A DNA stretch of 32,752 bases from positions 1 through 32,752 of the forward strand of contig JAPFFX010000389.1 of NCBI GenBank assembly GCA_026645375.1, given 5' to 3'. The DNA is from Citricoccus sp. WCRC_4 (GTDB lineage Bacteria > Actinomycetota > Actinomycetes > Actinomycetales > Micrococcaceae). Below the pieces are notes generated by a model. It saw only the letters and a program-made list of their open reading frames with translations, was not told where the DNA came from and did not search any database. The position numbers were made by a program, and so were the translations under genes. Below are positions 6,923 to 15,118 of the stretch, piece by piece. Each line of letters begins with the position of its first letter. Within the stretch, counting starts at the first letter, position 1.

Positions 6923-8344
6923 ATGGGCACCGAAACCTACGACCTCGCCATCATCGGCTCCGGCTCCGGCAACTCCCTGGTCACCCCGTACTGGGACGAC
7001 AAGCGCGTGGCCATCATCGACTCCGGCACGTTCGGGGGCACCTGCCTCAACGTCGGCTGCATCCCCACCAAGATGTTCGCCTACCCGGCGTCACTGGCCG
7101 TGGTGCCGGAGGAGGCCAGCCGGCTCGGCGTGGACCTGGGGCTCGGCGGGACCGACTGGCCCGGGATCCGGGACCGGATCTTCTCGCGCATCGATGCCAT
7201 CTCCGCCGGGGGACTGCACTACCGGGACGTCGAGCTGCAGAACACCACCGTCATCCCGGAGGAGACACGGTTCACCGGGACCCGCCAGCTGACCACGGCC
7301 AGCGGGCGGGTCCTGGAGGCCGAGGACATCGTGGTCGCCGCGGGATCGAGGGCGGTCGTCCCCTCCGTCCCCGGCAGCGACCTGCCCCAGGTCCACACCT
7401 CGGACACCGTGATGCGCCTGCCCCGGCTGCCCCAGCGGATCGTGGTGCTGGGCGGGGGATACATCGCGGCCGAGTTCGCCTCGATCTTCTCCGGCCTGGG
7501 GTCCTCCGTGGTCCAGGTGAACCGCTCACCGAGGCTTCTGCGCCATCACGACGCGACCATCTCCGAGCGGTTCACCGAGATGGCCTCGACCCAGTGGCGG
7601 GTCGAGACCGGCTGGACCCTGTCCCGGATCGAGGAGGGGCTCGACGGCTGGGTGACCGTGCATCTCGACGGGCCCGCCAACACCACCTGGGAGGTGGACG
7701 CCGACGCCGTCCTCATCGCCTACGGCCGGGTCCCCAACAGCGACCGCCTGAACCCGGCCGCCGCCGGTCTGGACCTGCATCCCGACGGGCGGCTCGCCGT
7801 CGACGAGTACCAGCGCCTGCTGTCCGGCGGTGAGCCGGTGCCCGGGCTGTGGGCCCTGGGTGACGTCTCCAGTCCCCACCAGCTCAAGCACGTGGCCAAC
7901 CACGACCAGCGCGTGGTCAGCCACAACCTGGAGCACCGGGACGACCTGCGGGCGAACACGCTGGGTCCGGTGCCCTCGGCGGTGTTCTCACGGCCGCAGG
8001 TGGCCGCGGTCGGGCTCACCGAGGCGGAGGCCGTCCAGCAGTACGGCGCGGAGAGGATCACCGTCAAGGAGCAGAACTACGGCGATGTCGCGTACGGCTG
8101 GGCCATGGAGGACGGCACCTCCCTGTGCAAGGTCATCGCCGACCGCCAGACGGGCCGTCTCCTCGGAGCCCACCTGATCGGCCGGGATGCGCCGAACCTG
8201 ATCCAGCCACTGGTGCAGGCCATGAGCATGGGCCTGGACGCCCACGCGATGGCCCGCGGCCAGTACTGGATCCACCCGGCACTCACGGAGGTCGTGGAGA
8301 ACGCGCTGCTCGGGCTCGAGGTCCCGGACAGCGGCTGCCTCTAG
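6923..8344 (+). CDS. mtr: Mycothione reductase
   Basis: A flavin disulfide reductase (473 residues) that uses NADPH to reduce mycothione to mycothiol, the main thiol of actinobacteria. The FAD-binding IIGSGSGNS motif is at residues 10-18. The redox pair is in GGTCLNVGCIPTK (Cys41, Cys46). The NAD(P)-binding VVLGGGYIAAEFASIF is mid-protein, and HPALTEVVENALLGL near the C-terminus carries the catalytic histidine. The GSGSGNS start and FGGTCLNVGCIPTKMF are typical of Mtr, less so of lipoamide dehydrogenase or mercuric reductase. The gene is probably expressed from its own leaderless promoter. Its TAG stop interlocks with that of the convergent fadD gene in the tetramer CTAG (8341-8344). Confidence 0.92.
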   Translation: MGTETYDLAIIGSGSGNSLVTPYWDDKRVAIIDSGTFGGTCLNVGCIPTKMFAYPASLAVVPEEASRLGVDLGLGGTDWPGIRDRIFSRIDAISAGGLHYRDVELQNTTVIPEETRFTGTRQLTTASGRVLEAEDIVVAAGSRAVVPSVPGSDLPQVHTSDTVMRLPRLPQRIVVLGGGYIAAEFASIFSGLGSSVVQVNRSPRLLRHHDATISERFTEMASTQWRVETGWTLSRIEEGLDGWVTVHLDGPANTTWEVDADAVLIAYGRVPNSDRLNPAAAGLDLHPDGRLAVDEYQRLLSGGEPVPGLWALGDVSSPHQLKHVANHDQRVVSHNLEHRDDLRANTLGPVPSAVFSRPQVAAVGLTEAEAVQQYGAERITVKEQNYGDVAYGWAMEDGTSLCKVIADRQTGRLLGAHLIGRDAPNLIQPLVQAMSMGLDAHAMARGQYWIHPALTEVVENALLGLEVPDSGCL

Positions 8345-10164
8345 GACGAGACCGGCTTGGGGGCCCCGTAGATCTCCTCGACGAGGGACTCGAAGTCCTC
8401 CAGGACCACGTTGCGCTTGATCTTCAGAGACGGGGTCATCTGGCCGGACTCGATGGAGAAGTCCACGGGGACGATCCGGAACGCCCGGATCGACTCCGCC
8501 TTAGACACCGTCTCGTTGGCCTTGTCGATCACCGACTGGATGTGGTCGAGGACGACCGGGTGCGTGGCGAGCTGGTCCATCGGGGTGTCCGCGGGAAGAC
8601 CGTGCTGGCCCAGCCAGCCCGGCAGGATGTCCGCGTCCAGGGTGACGAGGGCGGACACGAACGGCCGCTGGTCGCCCACCACGACGCACTGGGAGACCAC
8701 GGCATCCGCGCGGATCTGGTCCTCCAGCAGCGCCGGCACCACGTTCTTCCCGGACGCCGTGACGATGATGTCCTTCTTCCGCCCGGTGATCGTGAGGTAA
8801 CCCTCGTCGTCCAGGTCCCCGATGTCCCCGGTGTGGAGCCAGCCGTCCACCAGGTCCTTCTCGGTGAGGTCCGGACGATTGTGGTAGCCGCGCATCACGC
8901 AGACGCCCCGGGCCAGGATCTCCCCGTCCTCGGCGATGCGCACCCCGTTGCCCGGGATCGGGGGGCCTACGGTGCCGATCTTCACGCCGTGCGGGACGTT
9001 GACCGTCACCGGCGCCGTGGTCTCGGTCAGGCCGTAGCCCTCCATGATGTTGACGCCGATGCCGTGGAAGAAGTGGCCCAGGCGTGCACCCAGGGGGCCG
9101 CCGCCGGACACGGCGTGGGTGACCTGCCCGCCCATGGCCTCACGGATCTTCCCGTAGAGCAGCTTCTCGAACACCGCGTGCTTGACGCGCAACACCAGCG
9201 GGACCCTGCCGGCACTCTGCGCCGTGGAATAGTCGATGGCGGTCTGGGCGCCGGCCGCGAAGACCTTGCCCTTGCCCCCCGTCTCCGCCTTGAGCTGTGC
9301 GGAGTTGTAGACCTTCTCGAAGACCCGGGGCACGGCGAGCAGGAAGGTGGGCCGGAAGGACTGCAGGTCCGGGACCAGCTGCTTGAGGTCGGCGGTGTGG
9401 CCCACCTTGGTGCCCGCCGCCAACGCCAGCACGGAGATGAAGCGGGCGAAGACGTGCGCGAGTGGGATGAACATCACGGTGCTGGCCTGCGGGTTGACGA
9501 CATCGCCCAGGTTCGTCCCCAGGGTCTGCAGGCTCAGCTCGGCGAAGTTGCCGTGGGTGAGTTCGCAGCCCTTCGGCTTGCCGGTCGTGCCGGAGGTGTA
9601 GATGATGGTCGCCAGGTCGGTCAGGGCGGCGGCGGAACGGCGGGACTCCATGGTGGCCTCGTCCGGTCCGCGCTCGGCCAGCCGACGCAGCTCGTCGAGA
9701 CCGTCGTCCTCGATCAGCCAGCTGGCGACCAGCGGATCCAGCTGCTCCTGCCGGACGGCGGTGTCCACGACGCCCTGGTGCCGTGAGGTGTCACAGACGA
9801 CCGCCCGCACGTTGGCGTCGGAGATGATCCAGGCGACCTGGCTGGGGGAGGACGTCTCGTAGATCGGGACGGTGACGGCGCCGGCGTACCAGATGGCCAC
9901 GTCCATCAGGGTCCACTCGTAGCGGGTGGGGGCCATGATCCCCACGCGGTCCCCCGGTTCCAGGCCGGCGGCGGCCAGGCCGCGCGCGAGGGTGCGGACA
10001 TCGTCGCGGAACTCGCTGGCGCTGACGTCGGTCCACTCGGCCGGGGCGGTCTGCCGTGCGAACAGGGGGCGCCGCGGATCGGCCAGGACCTGTTGCTCCA
10101 CCAGGTCCGTGATGTTCATGTCCCGGGGGACGTCAACGACGGGAGGGGAGATGTATTCCTTCAA
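8341..10164 (-). CDS. Long-chain fatty acyl-CoA synthetase (FadD15-like)
   Basis: A 607-residue adenylate-forming enzyme that activates fatty acids to acyl-CoA, equivalent in locus and sequence style to mycobacterial FadD15 (Rv2187). Motifs in order: the AMP-binding P-loop TSGTTGKPKG, the long-chain type gate region HVFARF, GYGLTET, GWLHTGDIGDLD, GRKKDIIVTASGKNV, and a C-terminal TPSLKIKR with the likely catalytic lysine. There is no membrane segment. The start is TTG, supported by AGGAG 6 nt upstream (10171-10175); the first ATG is 15 codons in and would lose conserved N-terminal sequence. Transcription probably starts about 130 bp upstream from a promoter overlapped by a palindrome, which suggests repressor control. 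Confidence 0.93.
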   Translation of the reverse strand: MKEYISPPVVDVPRDMNITDLVEQQVLADPRRPLFARQTAPAEWTDVSASEFRDDVRTLARGLAAAGLEPGDRVGIMAPTRYEWTLMDVAIWYAGAVTVPIYETSSPSQVAWIISDANVRAVVCDTSRHQGVVDTAVRQEQLDPLVASWLIEDDGLDELRRLAERGPDEATMESRRSAAALTDLATIIYTSGTTGKPKGCELTHGNFAELSLQTLGTNLGDVVNPQASTVMFIPLAHVFARFISVLALAAGTKVGHTADLKQLVPDLQSFRPTFLLAVPRVFEKVYNSAQLKAETGGKGKVFAAGAQTAIDYSTAQSAGRVPLVLRVKHAVFEKLLYGKIREAMGGQVTHAVSGGGPLGARLGHFFHGIGVNIMEGYGLTETTAPVTVNVPHGVKIGTVGPPIPGNGVRIAEDGEILARGVCVMRGYHNRPDLTEKDLVDGWLHTGDIGDLDDEGYLTITGRKKDIIVTASGKNVVPALLEDQIRADAVVSQCVVVGDQRPFVSALVTLDADILPGWLGQHGLPADTPMDQLATHPVVLDHIQSVIDKANETVSKAESIRAFRIVPVDFSIESGQMTPSLKIKRNVVLEDFESLVEEIYGAPKPVSS

Positions 10165-10305
10165 CGTTCGCTCCTGGTGATCGACGGTAGCCGCCTGCGT
10201 GGCAGAGTGGTGGTCCTGGGTGCAGGCCGTCCGGGGCGGGGGGTCCCCATGATCTCCGACCCTACCGGAGGGGCCGCGGCCGGTGTGTCCTGCACCACAG
10301 GAAAT

Positions 10306-10335
10306 ATTCTACTCATGAGTAACTTCGGTTGTCAG
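10306..10335 (-). promoter_or_regulatory. fadD promoter overlapped by palindromic operator
   Basis: On the minus strand, CTGACA (10335-10330) and TAGAAT (10311-10306) are 18 bp apart. The perfect 12-bp palindrome TACTCATGAGTA (10310-10321) covers the end of the -10 and part of the spacer, a classic position for a TetR-type repressor. On the plus strand TATTCT (10305-10310) could also be a -10 for the divergent ROK gene, so one operator could control both. Confidence 0.5.
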
Positions 10336-10339
10336 CACG

Positions 10340-11455
10340 ATGGTGGGACGGGCGGTCCGGAAGGCAGTGGACGGGAAGATGGGCGGATCTGCACACCCGG
10401 GGGCGCCGGTGGCCGCTGCCATCGGCCTCGACGTCGGAGGCGGGGCGGTCAAGGCCGGGGCGGTCCTGCTGGACGGCCGCGGCCGGCTGATGCCCACGCT
10501 CACGGAGGTCCGGGTCAGCCACCACCTCGAGGCGGACGGGTCCGGCCTGAGTGCCCTGTGCGTTCACACGGCGCGGCAGCTGTTCCAGGCCCTGGAGGCC
10601 AGCTGGCCGGGCGTGCCCGTGCCGTGGGGAGTCTCCGCCGCCGCCTGGATCGACCCGCGCAACGGCACCGCCGTCTTCAGCCCACACCTGATGGGGTGGC
10701 GCCAGCGGCCCCTGCCCCACGACCTGGGCGCGGCCCTGTCGGAGGCGACCGGACTGCCCGCCGCCGCACAGACGGCCGCCCGCGCATCCCGCGGTACCGT
10801 CCCGTTGCCCGCGGTCGTCAATGACGCGGATGCGGCGGCCTGGGCGGAGGCCCGACTGGGGGACTCGGGTATCCCGCCGGCGGATCCGGGCCTGGTCGAC
10901 CGGCCGGACCGGATGGTCATGGTCGCCATCGGCACCGGCATCGGGGGCGCGCTGGTGCAGGACGGGGTCGTGGACGTCGGCGCGCACGGGATGGCCGGGG
11001 AGTTCGGGCACATGACCGTGGACCCCTCGGGGCTGCCGTGCCCCTGCGGGAACACCGGCTGCTGGGAACTGCTCGTCTCCGCCGAGGCCCTGGCCGCGCG
11101 CGCCGGTCGCCCCTCCGCCCGACCGGTCCTCGACGACGCATTGCGCGGGGATCCGCGCGCCGTGCGGGCGGTGCAGGAGACGGGGCGGTGGCTGGGCCGC
11201 GGACTGGCCACCCTGGCCGCCGTGCTGGACCCCTCCCGGTTCGTCATCGGCGGCGGGGTCGGCGTCGCCGGTGACCTCCTGCTGGAGCCGGCACGGGCGG
11301 AACTGGCCCGCCACATCCCCGGCGGGCGACGGCGTCCGATCCCGTCCGTGATGGTCGCGAGCCTGGGCAACCGGGCCGGCTGGCTGGGCGCGGCAGGGGT
11401 GGCGCTCGAGCGCGCCGGCTGGTCCGTGAGGGGGGCGGCCGCCTCGGGGCAGTGA
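10340..11455 (+). CDS. ROK-family sugar kinase or regulator
   Basis: A ROK-family protein (371 residues from this start), most likely a glucokinase-type sugar kinase. The N-terminal phosphate loop is DVGGGAVKAG, where the family usually has DxGGT. NDADAAAWAEARLG holds the catalytic aspartate region; AIGTGIGGALV and GMAGEFGHMTVD follow, and the zinc motif CPCGNTGCWE is intact. There is no N-terminal HTH, so it is a kinase-type, not a repressor-type, member. Start is uncertain: ATG 10340 gives the longest GC3-rich frame but has no ribosome site; ATG 10379 also leaves a complete domain. It diverges from fadD. The substrate cannot be told from the sequence. Confidence 0.8.
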   Translation: MVGRAVRKAVDGKMGGSAHPGAPVAAAIGLDVGGGAVKAGAVLLDGRGRLMPTLTEVRVSHHLEADGSGLSALCVHTARQLFQALEASWPGVPVPWGVSAAAWIDPRNGTAVFSPHLMGWRQRPLPHDLGAALSEATGLPAAAQTAARASRGTVPLPAVVNDADAAAWAEARLGDSGIPPADPGLVDRPDRMVMVAIGTGIGGALVQDGVVDVGAHGMAGEFGHMTVDPSGLPCPCGNTGCWELLVSAEALAARAGRPSARPVLDDALRGDPRAVRAVQETGRWLGRGLATLAAVLDPSRFVIGGGVGVAGDLLLEPARAELARHIPGGRRRPIPSVMVASLGNRAGWLGAAGVALERAGWSVRGAAASGQ

Positions 11456-11468
11456 CCGGTCGCGCGGC

Positions 11469-11966
11469 TCAGACCTGCGCGCCGTCGTCTCCGGGGCCGT
11501 CCCGGTCCGCGTCCCGCGGCAGCGCGAAGAAGAGCCCGACGGCGCCCGCCACGAACGCGGCGATCAGCACCGCGAGCACGAGTCCGGGCACGGAGGGCCA
11601 GAGGATCGCCGTGAGCAACAGGGCCGCCGGTGCCCCGGCCACCCCGATCATGCTCAGCACGATGGCCGGGTTGCCCGAGCCGAGCGCGGGGGGTTCGGGC
11701 GGGACGAAGTCCCCGTCGTCCTCGTCCGCCGAGTAGTCGCGTGGACCCCACTCCCGGGCGGGGGGCGCGGACTCCTCGCGGTCCGGCGCCTCCGGATCCG
11801 GTCCGGCCGGCCCGGCCGCGGTCGACGCCGGCCACGCCGGATCCCGGGCACCGGCGTCCAGGGGGCCCAGCCCGGCGATGATCTCCTGCCACTGGCGGTC
11901 GACGTCGTCCGGGTCCCGGTGCTCGGGATCGCTGCCCTCGTGGTCGCGGTCCAGGGGTTCAGCCAT
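11469..11966 (-). CDS. Small two-helix membrane protein, unknown function
   Basis: A predicted 165-residue protein that I cannot assign to a family. The first 100 residues are acidic and proline-rich (DRDHEGSDPEHRD, ADEDDGDFVPPEP). Two adjacent hydrophobic helices follow (around SMIGVAGAPAALLLTAILW and VPGLVLAVLIAAFVAGAVG), then a short charged tail. The first ATG (11966) overlaps the end of the upstream hydrolase by 8 bp, and ATG 11972 is also possible. The pairing implies co-transcription and probably translational coupling with the hydrolase. GC3 usage is typical of a real gene. It is convergent with the ROK gene, with 13 bp between the stops and no terminator visible. Confidence 0.7.
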   Translation of the reverse strand: MAEPLDRDHEGSDPEHRDPDDVDRQWQEIIAGLGPLDAGARDPAWPASTAAGPAGPDPEAPDREESAPPAREWGPRDYSADEDDGDFVPPEPPALGSGNPAIVLSMIGVAGAPAALLLTAILWPSVPGLVLAVLIAAFVAGAVGLFFALPRDADRDGPGDDGAQV

Positions 11967-12750
11967 GGACATCGACCCGTCCACGTAGCAGCTCGGCGAT
12001 GAACCGGACCGACTCGTCCTCGATGACCCCCGCGTCCCAGTCCAGGGTGGCCACGTGCAAGCTGTTGTGGAGCGGCCGGACGGTCAGCAATCCCGGGGCC
12101 AGGCCGCGGCGGAGGGCGGTCATGGAGGAATGGGGCACCACGTGGTCCGTGGTGGACCGGAACGCCAGGACCGGTGCCGTGATCCGCGGCAGTCCCGCGC
12201 GGACGGCGGCCTGGAGGGCGCCGACCTGCTGGACGGCTGCCACCGGGGTGCGCGGGTAGGCCTGCTCGTCCACCCCGGGGCGCGCAGCGTCATTGGCGAT
12301 CGGGGCCACGCTGCGGACGGCGTACTTGAGCACTCTCGCCAGCGGGGCCGCCGGGGAGGCGAAGCGCAGTCCGGGATTCACCACGACGACGCCGGACACC
12401 GGCCGGTGGGCGGCCGCATCGAGGGCGAGCGCGCCGCCCATGGACAGTCCGGCGACGACCACGCGCCCGTGCAGGGCGAACAGGCGGTCCACCGTGTCCC
12501 GCGCGGTGGTCCGCCACTCGTCGGCACTGACGACTCGGAGGTCCTGCCACCGGGTCCCGTGGCCGGGCAACAGCGGGACCTCCACGTGCGCTCCCGCCGA
12601 GGCCAGGGCGTGGGCCCAGCCGGTCACGGACACGGGACCGGAGGTGAACCCGTGGAACAGGGCGACCCCCGTCGAACCGGACCCCGCGGCCGCGGCCAGG
12701 GGGCCGTCGTCAGCGCCGTGGAGGGACAGCGCCCGCTGGTGGGCGATCAT
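11959..12750 (-). CDS. Alpha/beta hydrolase (carboxylesterase/lipase-like)
   Basis: A 263-residue alpha/beta hydrolase similar to monoacylglycerol lipase and Est30-type carboxylesterases. The oxyanion-region motif LFHGFTSGP is at residues 31-39. The nucleophile elbow GLSMGG places Ser103; Asp202 (RSTTDHVVP) and His232 (NSLHVATLDWD) complete a triad. There is no signal peptide, so it is probably cytoplasmic. The ATG at 12750 is chosen because TACGCT lies 6 nt upstream as a leaderless -10; the frame stays open further upstream over plsC but without support. Its setting between acyl-CoA synthetase and acyltransferase genes fits lipid turnover, but the substrate is unknown. Confidence 0.85.
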   Translation of the reverse strand: MIAHQRALSLHGADDGPLAAAAGSGSTGVALFHGFTSGPVSVTGWAHALASAGAHVEVPLLPGHGTRWQDLRVVSADEWRTTARDTVDRLFALHGRVVVAGLSMGGALALDAAAHRPVSGVVVVNPGLRFASPAAPLARVLKYAVRSVAPIANDAARPGVDEQAYPRTPVAAVQQVGALQAAVRAGLPRITAPVLAFRSTTDHVVPHSSMTALRRGLAPGLLTVRPLHNSLHVATLDWDAGVIEDESVRFIAELLRGRVDVHG

Positions 12751-12756
12751 GTCCCC

Positions 12757-12795
12757 AGCGTAGCGTCCCGGCCCCCCGGGATCGCTCCCTAGACT
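12757..12795. promoter_or_regulatory. Divergent promoters for hydrolase and plsC-like gene
   Basis: On the minus strand TACGCT (12762-12757) is 6 nt before the hydrolase ATG, a leaderless arrangement. On the plus strand TAGACT (12790-12795) is 39 nt before the acyltransferase GTG, which has its own ribosome site. The two -10 elements are 27 bp apart. No clear -35 is seen on either strand. Confidence 0.5.
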
Positions 12796-12834
12796 GGGAA
12801 CGGTCCACGCCGCCGCCCTGAGAGGAAGACCATC

Positions 12835-13533
12835 GTGTTCTACTGGTTCGCCAAGACCTTCGTGGTGGCCCCCGTGACGAACCTCGTGTTCCGGCCCTGG
12901 GTGAAGGGCCTGGGCAACGTCCCCGACGAGGGTGGGGCCATCCTGGCCAGCAACCACCTCTCGGTGTCCGACTCGATCTTCATGCCGTCCCAACTCGGCC
13001 GCCAGGTCCACTTCCTGGCGAAGATGGAGTACTTCACGGGCAGGGGGGTCAAGGGGTGGCTGACCCGGAAATTCTTCGAGGCCACCAATCAGCTGCCGAT
13101 GGACCGTGCAGGCGGGCAGGCCTCCCTGGACTCCCTGCGCTCCGGACTCGAGGTGCTGCAGGAGGGCAAGCTGCTCGGCATCTACCCGGAGGGCACCCGC
13201 AGCCCGGACGGCCGGCTGTACCGGGGCAAGCTCGGCGTGGCGAAGCTGGCCCTGAACGCGCGGGTCCCGGTCGTGCCGATCGCGATGATCGGCACGGACA
13301 AGGTCCAGCCGATCGGCAGGACCATCCCGAACATCCGCCGCGTGGGCATGATCTTCGGCCCCCCGCTCGACTTCTCCGAGTACTACGACCGCGCCGGCGA
13401 CCGCTTCGTCGAGCGCCAGGTCACCGATCAGGTCATGGAGGCCATCCGGCGCCTGTCGGGTCAGGAGTACGTGGACGTGTACGCCGCCACCGTGAAGAAC
13501 GCGCCCCCGGCGGACGGCCGTGACGTCGGTTGA
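12835..13533 (+). CDS. 1-acylglycerol-3-phosphate acyltransferase family (PlsC-like)
   Basis: A 232-residue PlsC-family acyltransferase, in the position of Rv2182c. It probably transfers an acyl chain to lysophosphatidic acid or a related lysolipid at the membrane. Motif I is NHLSVSD (Asn40, His41, Asp46). Motif II is the FLAKMEYF region, motif III is YPEGTRS (117-123), and motif IV is VPVVPIA (144-150). The N-terminal 20 residues are hydrophobic and amphipathic and fit membrane attachment. The GTG start has AGAGGAAG at 12821-12828. It is followed after 109 bp by aroG. Confidence 0.9.
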   Translation: MFYWFAKTFVVAPVTNLVFRPWVKGLGNVPDEGGAILASNHLSVSDSIFMPSQLGRQVHFLAKMEYFTGRGVKGWLTRKFFEATNQLPMDRAGGQASLDSLRSGLEVLQEGKLLGIYPEGTRSPDGRLYRGKLGVAKLALNARVPVVPIAMIGTDKVQPIGRTIPNIRRVGMIFGPPLDFSEYYDRAGDRFVERQVTDQVMEAIRRLSGQEYVDVYAATVKNAPPADGRDVG

Positions 13534-13612
13534 GCGCGAGGCCGGGCCGGCGCCCGGGCGCCGGACGCCCGCGGAGGGGTGGGGGGCGGTAGGAGATCGT
13601 CACGTGGACGTG

Positions 13613-13636
13613 GGAACGGCAACCGTTCCGTACCCT
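13613..13636 (+). promoter_or_regulatory. Leaderless aroG promoter with adjoining palindrome
   Basis: TACCCT (13631-13636) lies 6 nt before ATG 13643. A perfect inverted repeat, GGAACGG-caa-CCGTTCC (13613-13629), ends one base before the -10 and fills the spacer. If transcription starts at the ATG the repeat is not in the RNA, so it would act as a DNA operator, not as an attenuator. Confidence 0.55.
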
Positions 13637-13642
13637 TGGAGC

Positions 13643-15046
13643 ATGATTTCTGATCCCCGCACCGATACCCCGGCCTTCGGCTCAGCCCAGTCCAATGGGG
13701 CCGCCGACTATCCCGGCCTGGACACGTGGCGGGAGAAGCCGATCACCCAGCAGCCCACCTGGGAGGACCGGGACGCCTTCGCCGAGGTGATGACGGAACT
13801 GTCCTCCGCCCCTCCGCTGGTGTTCGCCGGTGAGGTCGACGTGCTGCGCACCCAGTTGGCCGCCGCGGCACGGGGCGAGGCGTTCCTGCTCCAGGGTGGT
13901 GACTGCGCCGAGACCTTCGCCGGGGCCACGGCCAACAAGATCAGCGCCCGCGTGAAGACCATCCTGCAGATGGCCGTGGTGCTCACCTACGGCGCCTCCC
14001 TGCCGGTGGTCAAGATGGGGCGGATGGCCGGTCAGTTCGCCAAGCCGCGTTCCTCGGACACCGAGACGCGGGACGGCGTGACCCTGCCGAGCTTCCGGGG
14101 TGAGATCGTCAACGGCTTCGACTTCACGCCCGAGTCGCGCCGGCACGATCCGCGACGGATGGTGCAGGCCTACAACACCTCCGCCTCGACCCTCAACCTG
14201 GTCCGCGCCTTCACCCAGGGCGGCTTCGCAGACCTCCGGTCCGTGCACGCCTGGAACCAGGGGTTCATGAGGAACCCCGCGTACTCCCGCTACGAGGAAC
14301 TCGCCCAGGAGATCGACCGCGCCGTCCGGTTCATGGACGCCGCCGGCGCCGACTTCGAGGCCCTGCGACGCACCGACTTCTTCACCGCGCACGAGGCCCT
14401 GCTGCTGGACTACGAGCGTCCGTTGACCCGCCTCGACTCGCGCTCGGGTTTGCCGTACGCCACCTCGGGACACTTCCTGTGGATCGGCGAGCGGACCCGT
14501 GACCTGGACGGCGCCCACGTCGAATTCCTCTCCAAGGTGCGCAACCCCATCGGGGTCAAGCTCGGCCCCTCCACGAAGCCCGAGGACGCCCTGGCGCTCA
14601 TCGACAAGCTGGATCCCGAGCGGGAGCCGGGACGGTTGACGTTCATCACGCGCATGGGCGCGGAGAAGATCCGGGAGAACCTGCCCCCGCTGGTCGAGGC
14701 GGTCCGGGACTCGGATGCCACCCCGCTGTGGGTCACCGATCCGATGCACGGCAATACCGTGACCGCTGCGAACGGCTACAAGACCCGCCGCTTCGACGAC
14801 GTCATGAACGAGGTGCGCGGTTTCTTCGAGGTCCACCGCGATGCCGGGACCTACCCGGGCGGGCTGCACGTGGAGATGACGGGCGACGACGTGGCCGAGT
14901 GCCTCGGTGGCTCCGATCCGATCGACGAGTCCGCGTTCGCCGATCGCTACGAGTCCCTCGTGGACCCCCGGCTGAACCACCAGCAGTCCCTGGAGATGGC
15001 CTTCCTGGTCACCGAGGCGCTGTCCCGGTCCGGCCGCGGGGCCTGA
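13643..15046 (+). CDS. aroG: Class II 3-deoxy-7-phosphoheptulonate synthase
   Basis: Class II (plant-type) DAHP synthase, the first step of the shikimate pathway (phosphoenolpyruvate plus erythrose 4-phosphate); 467 residues, close to Rv2178c. The family features are GGDCAETF (85-92) with the metal-binding Cys88, KMGRMAGQFAKPRS (124-137), the FRGEIVNGFDF region, FITRMGAEKIRENLP and the late DPMHGNT. The ATG at 13643 is preferred because MISDPRTDTP leads into the conserved YPGLDTWREKPITQQPTWED start of the family and a leaderless -10 sits 6 nt upstream. An in-frame extension back to 13520 overlaps plsC and reads as noncoding. A strong hairpin follows the stop. Confidence 0.95.
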   Translation: MISDPRTDTPAFGSAQSNGAADYPGLDTWREKPITQQPTWEDRDAFAEVMTELSSAPPLVFAGEVDVLRTQLAAAARGEAFLLQGGDCAETFAGATANKISARVKTILQMAVVLTYGASLPVVKMGRMAGQFAKPRSSDTETRDGVTLPSFRGEIVNGFDFTPESRRHDPRRMVQAYNTSASTLNLVRAFTQGGFADLRSVHAWNQGFMRNPAYSRYEELAQEIDRAVRFMDAAGADFEALRRTDFFTAHEALLLDYERPLTRLDSRSGLPYATSGHFLWIGERTRDLDGAHVEFLSKVRNPIGVKLGPSTKPEDALALIDKLDPEREPGRLTFITRMGAEKIRENLPPLVEAVRDSDATPLWVTDPMHGNTVTAANGYKTRRFDDVMNEVRGFFEVHRDAGTYPGGLHVEMTGDDVAECLGGSDPIDESAFADRYESLVDPRLNHQQSLEMAFLVTEALSRSGRGA

Positions 15047-15048
15047 GC

Positions 15049-15096
15049 GGGCGGACGCCCCGGAGGCGGGTCCGCCGTCGGCCGGGGCGTCCGCCC
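15049..15096. terminator. Bidirectional terminator, 15-bp stem with nested hairpin
   Basis: GGGCGGACGCCCCGG (15049-15063) pairs perfectly with 15082-15096. Its 18-nt loop contains GGCGG-gt-CCGCC (15065-15076). It lies between the convergent aroG and kinase genes. A further small hairpin, CGCGGC-gca-GCCGCG (15104-15118), abuts the kinase stop codon. Confidence 0.8.
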
Positions 15097-15118
15097 CTCA
15101 GGTCGCGGCGCAGCCGCG

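Noticed and set aside
10315..10824. ATG 4 nt after TATTCT as a leaderless start near the ROK gene
   Set aside because: It is out of frame with the ROK gene and gives an Arg/Gly-rich nonsense protein.
13520..13642. N-terminal extension of aroG
   Set aside because: It overlaps plsC, has no ribosome site, and the family N-terminus begins after ATG 13643.
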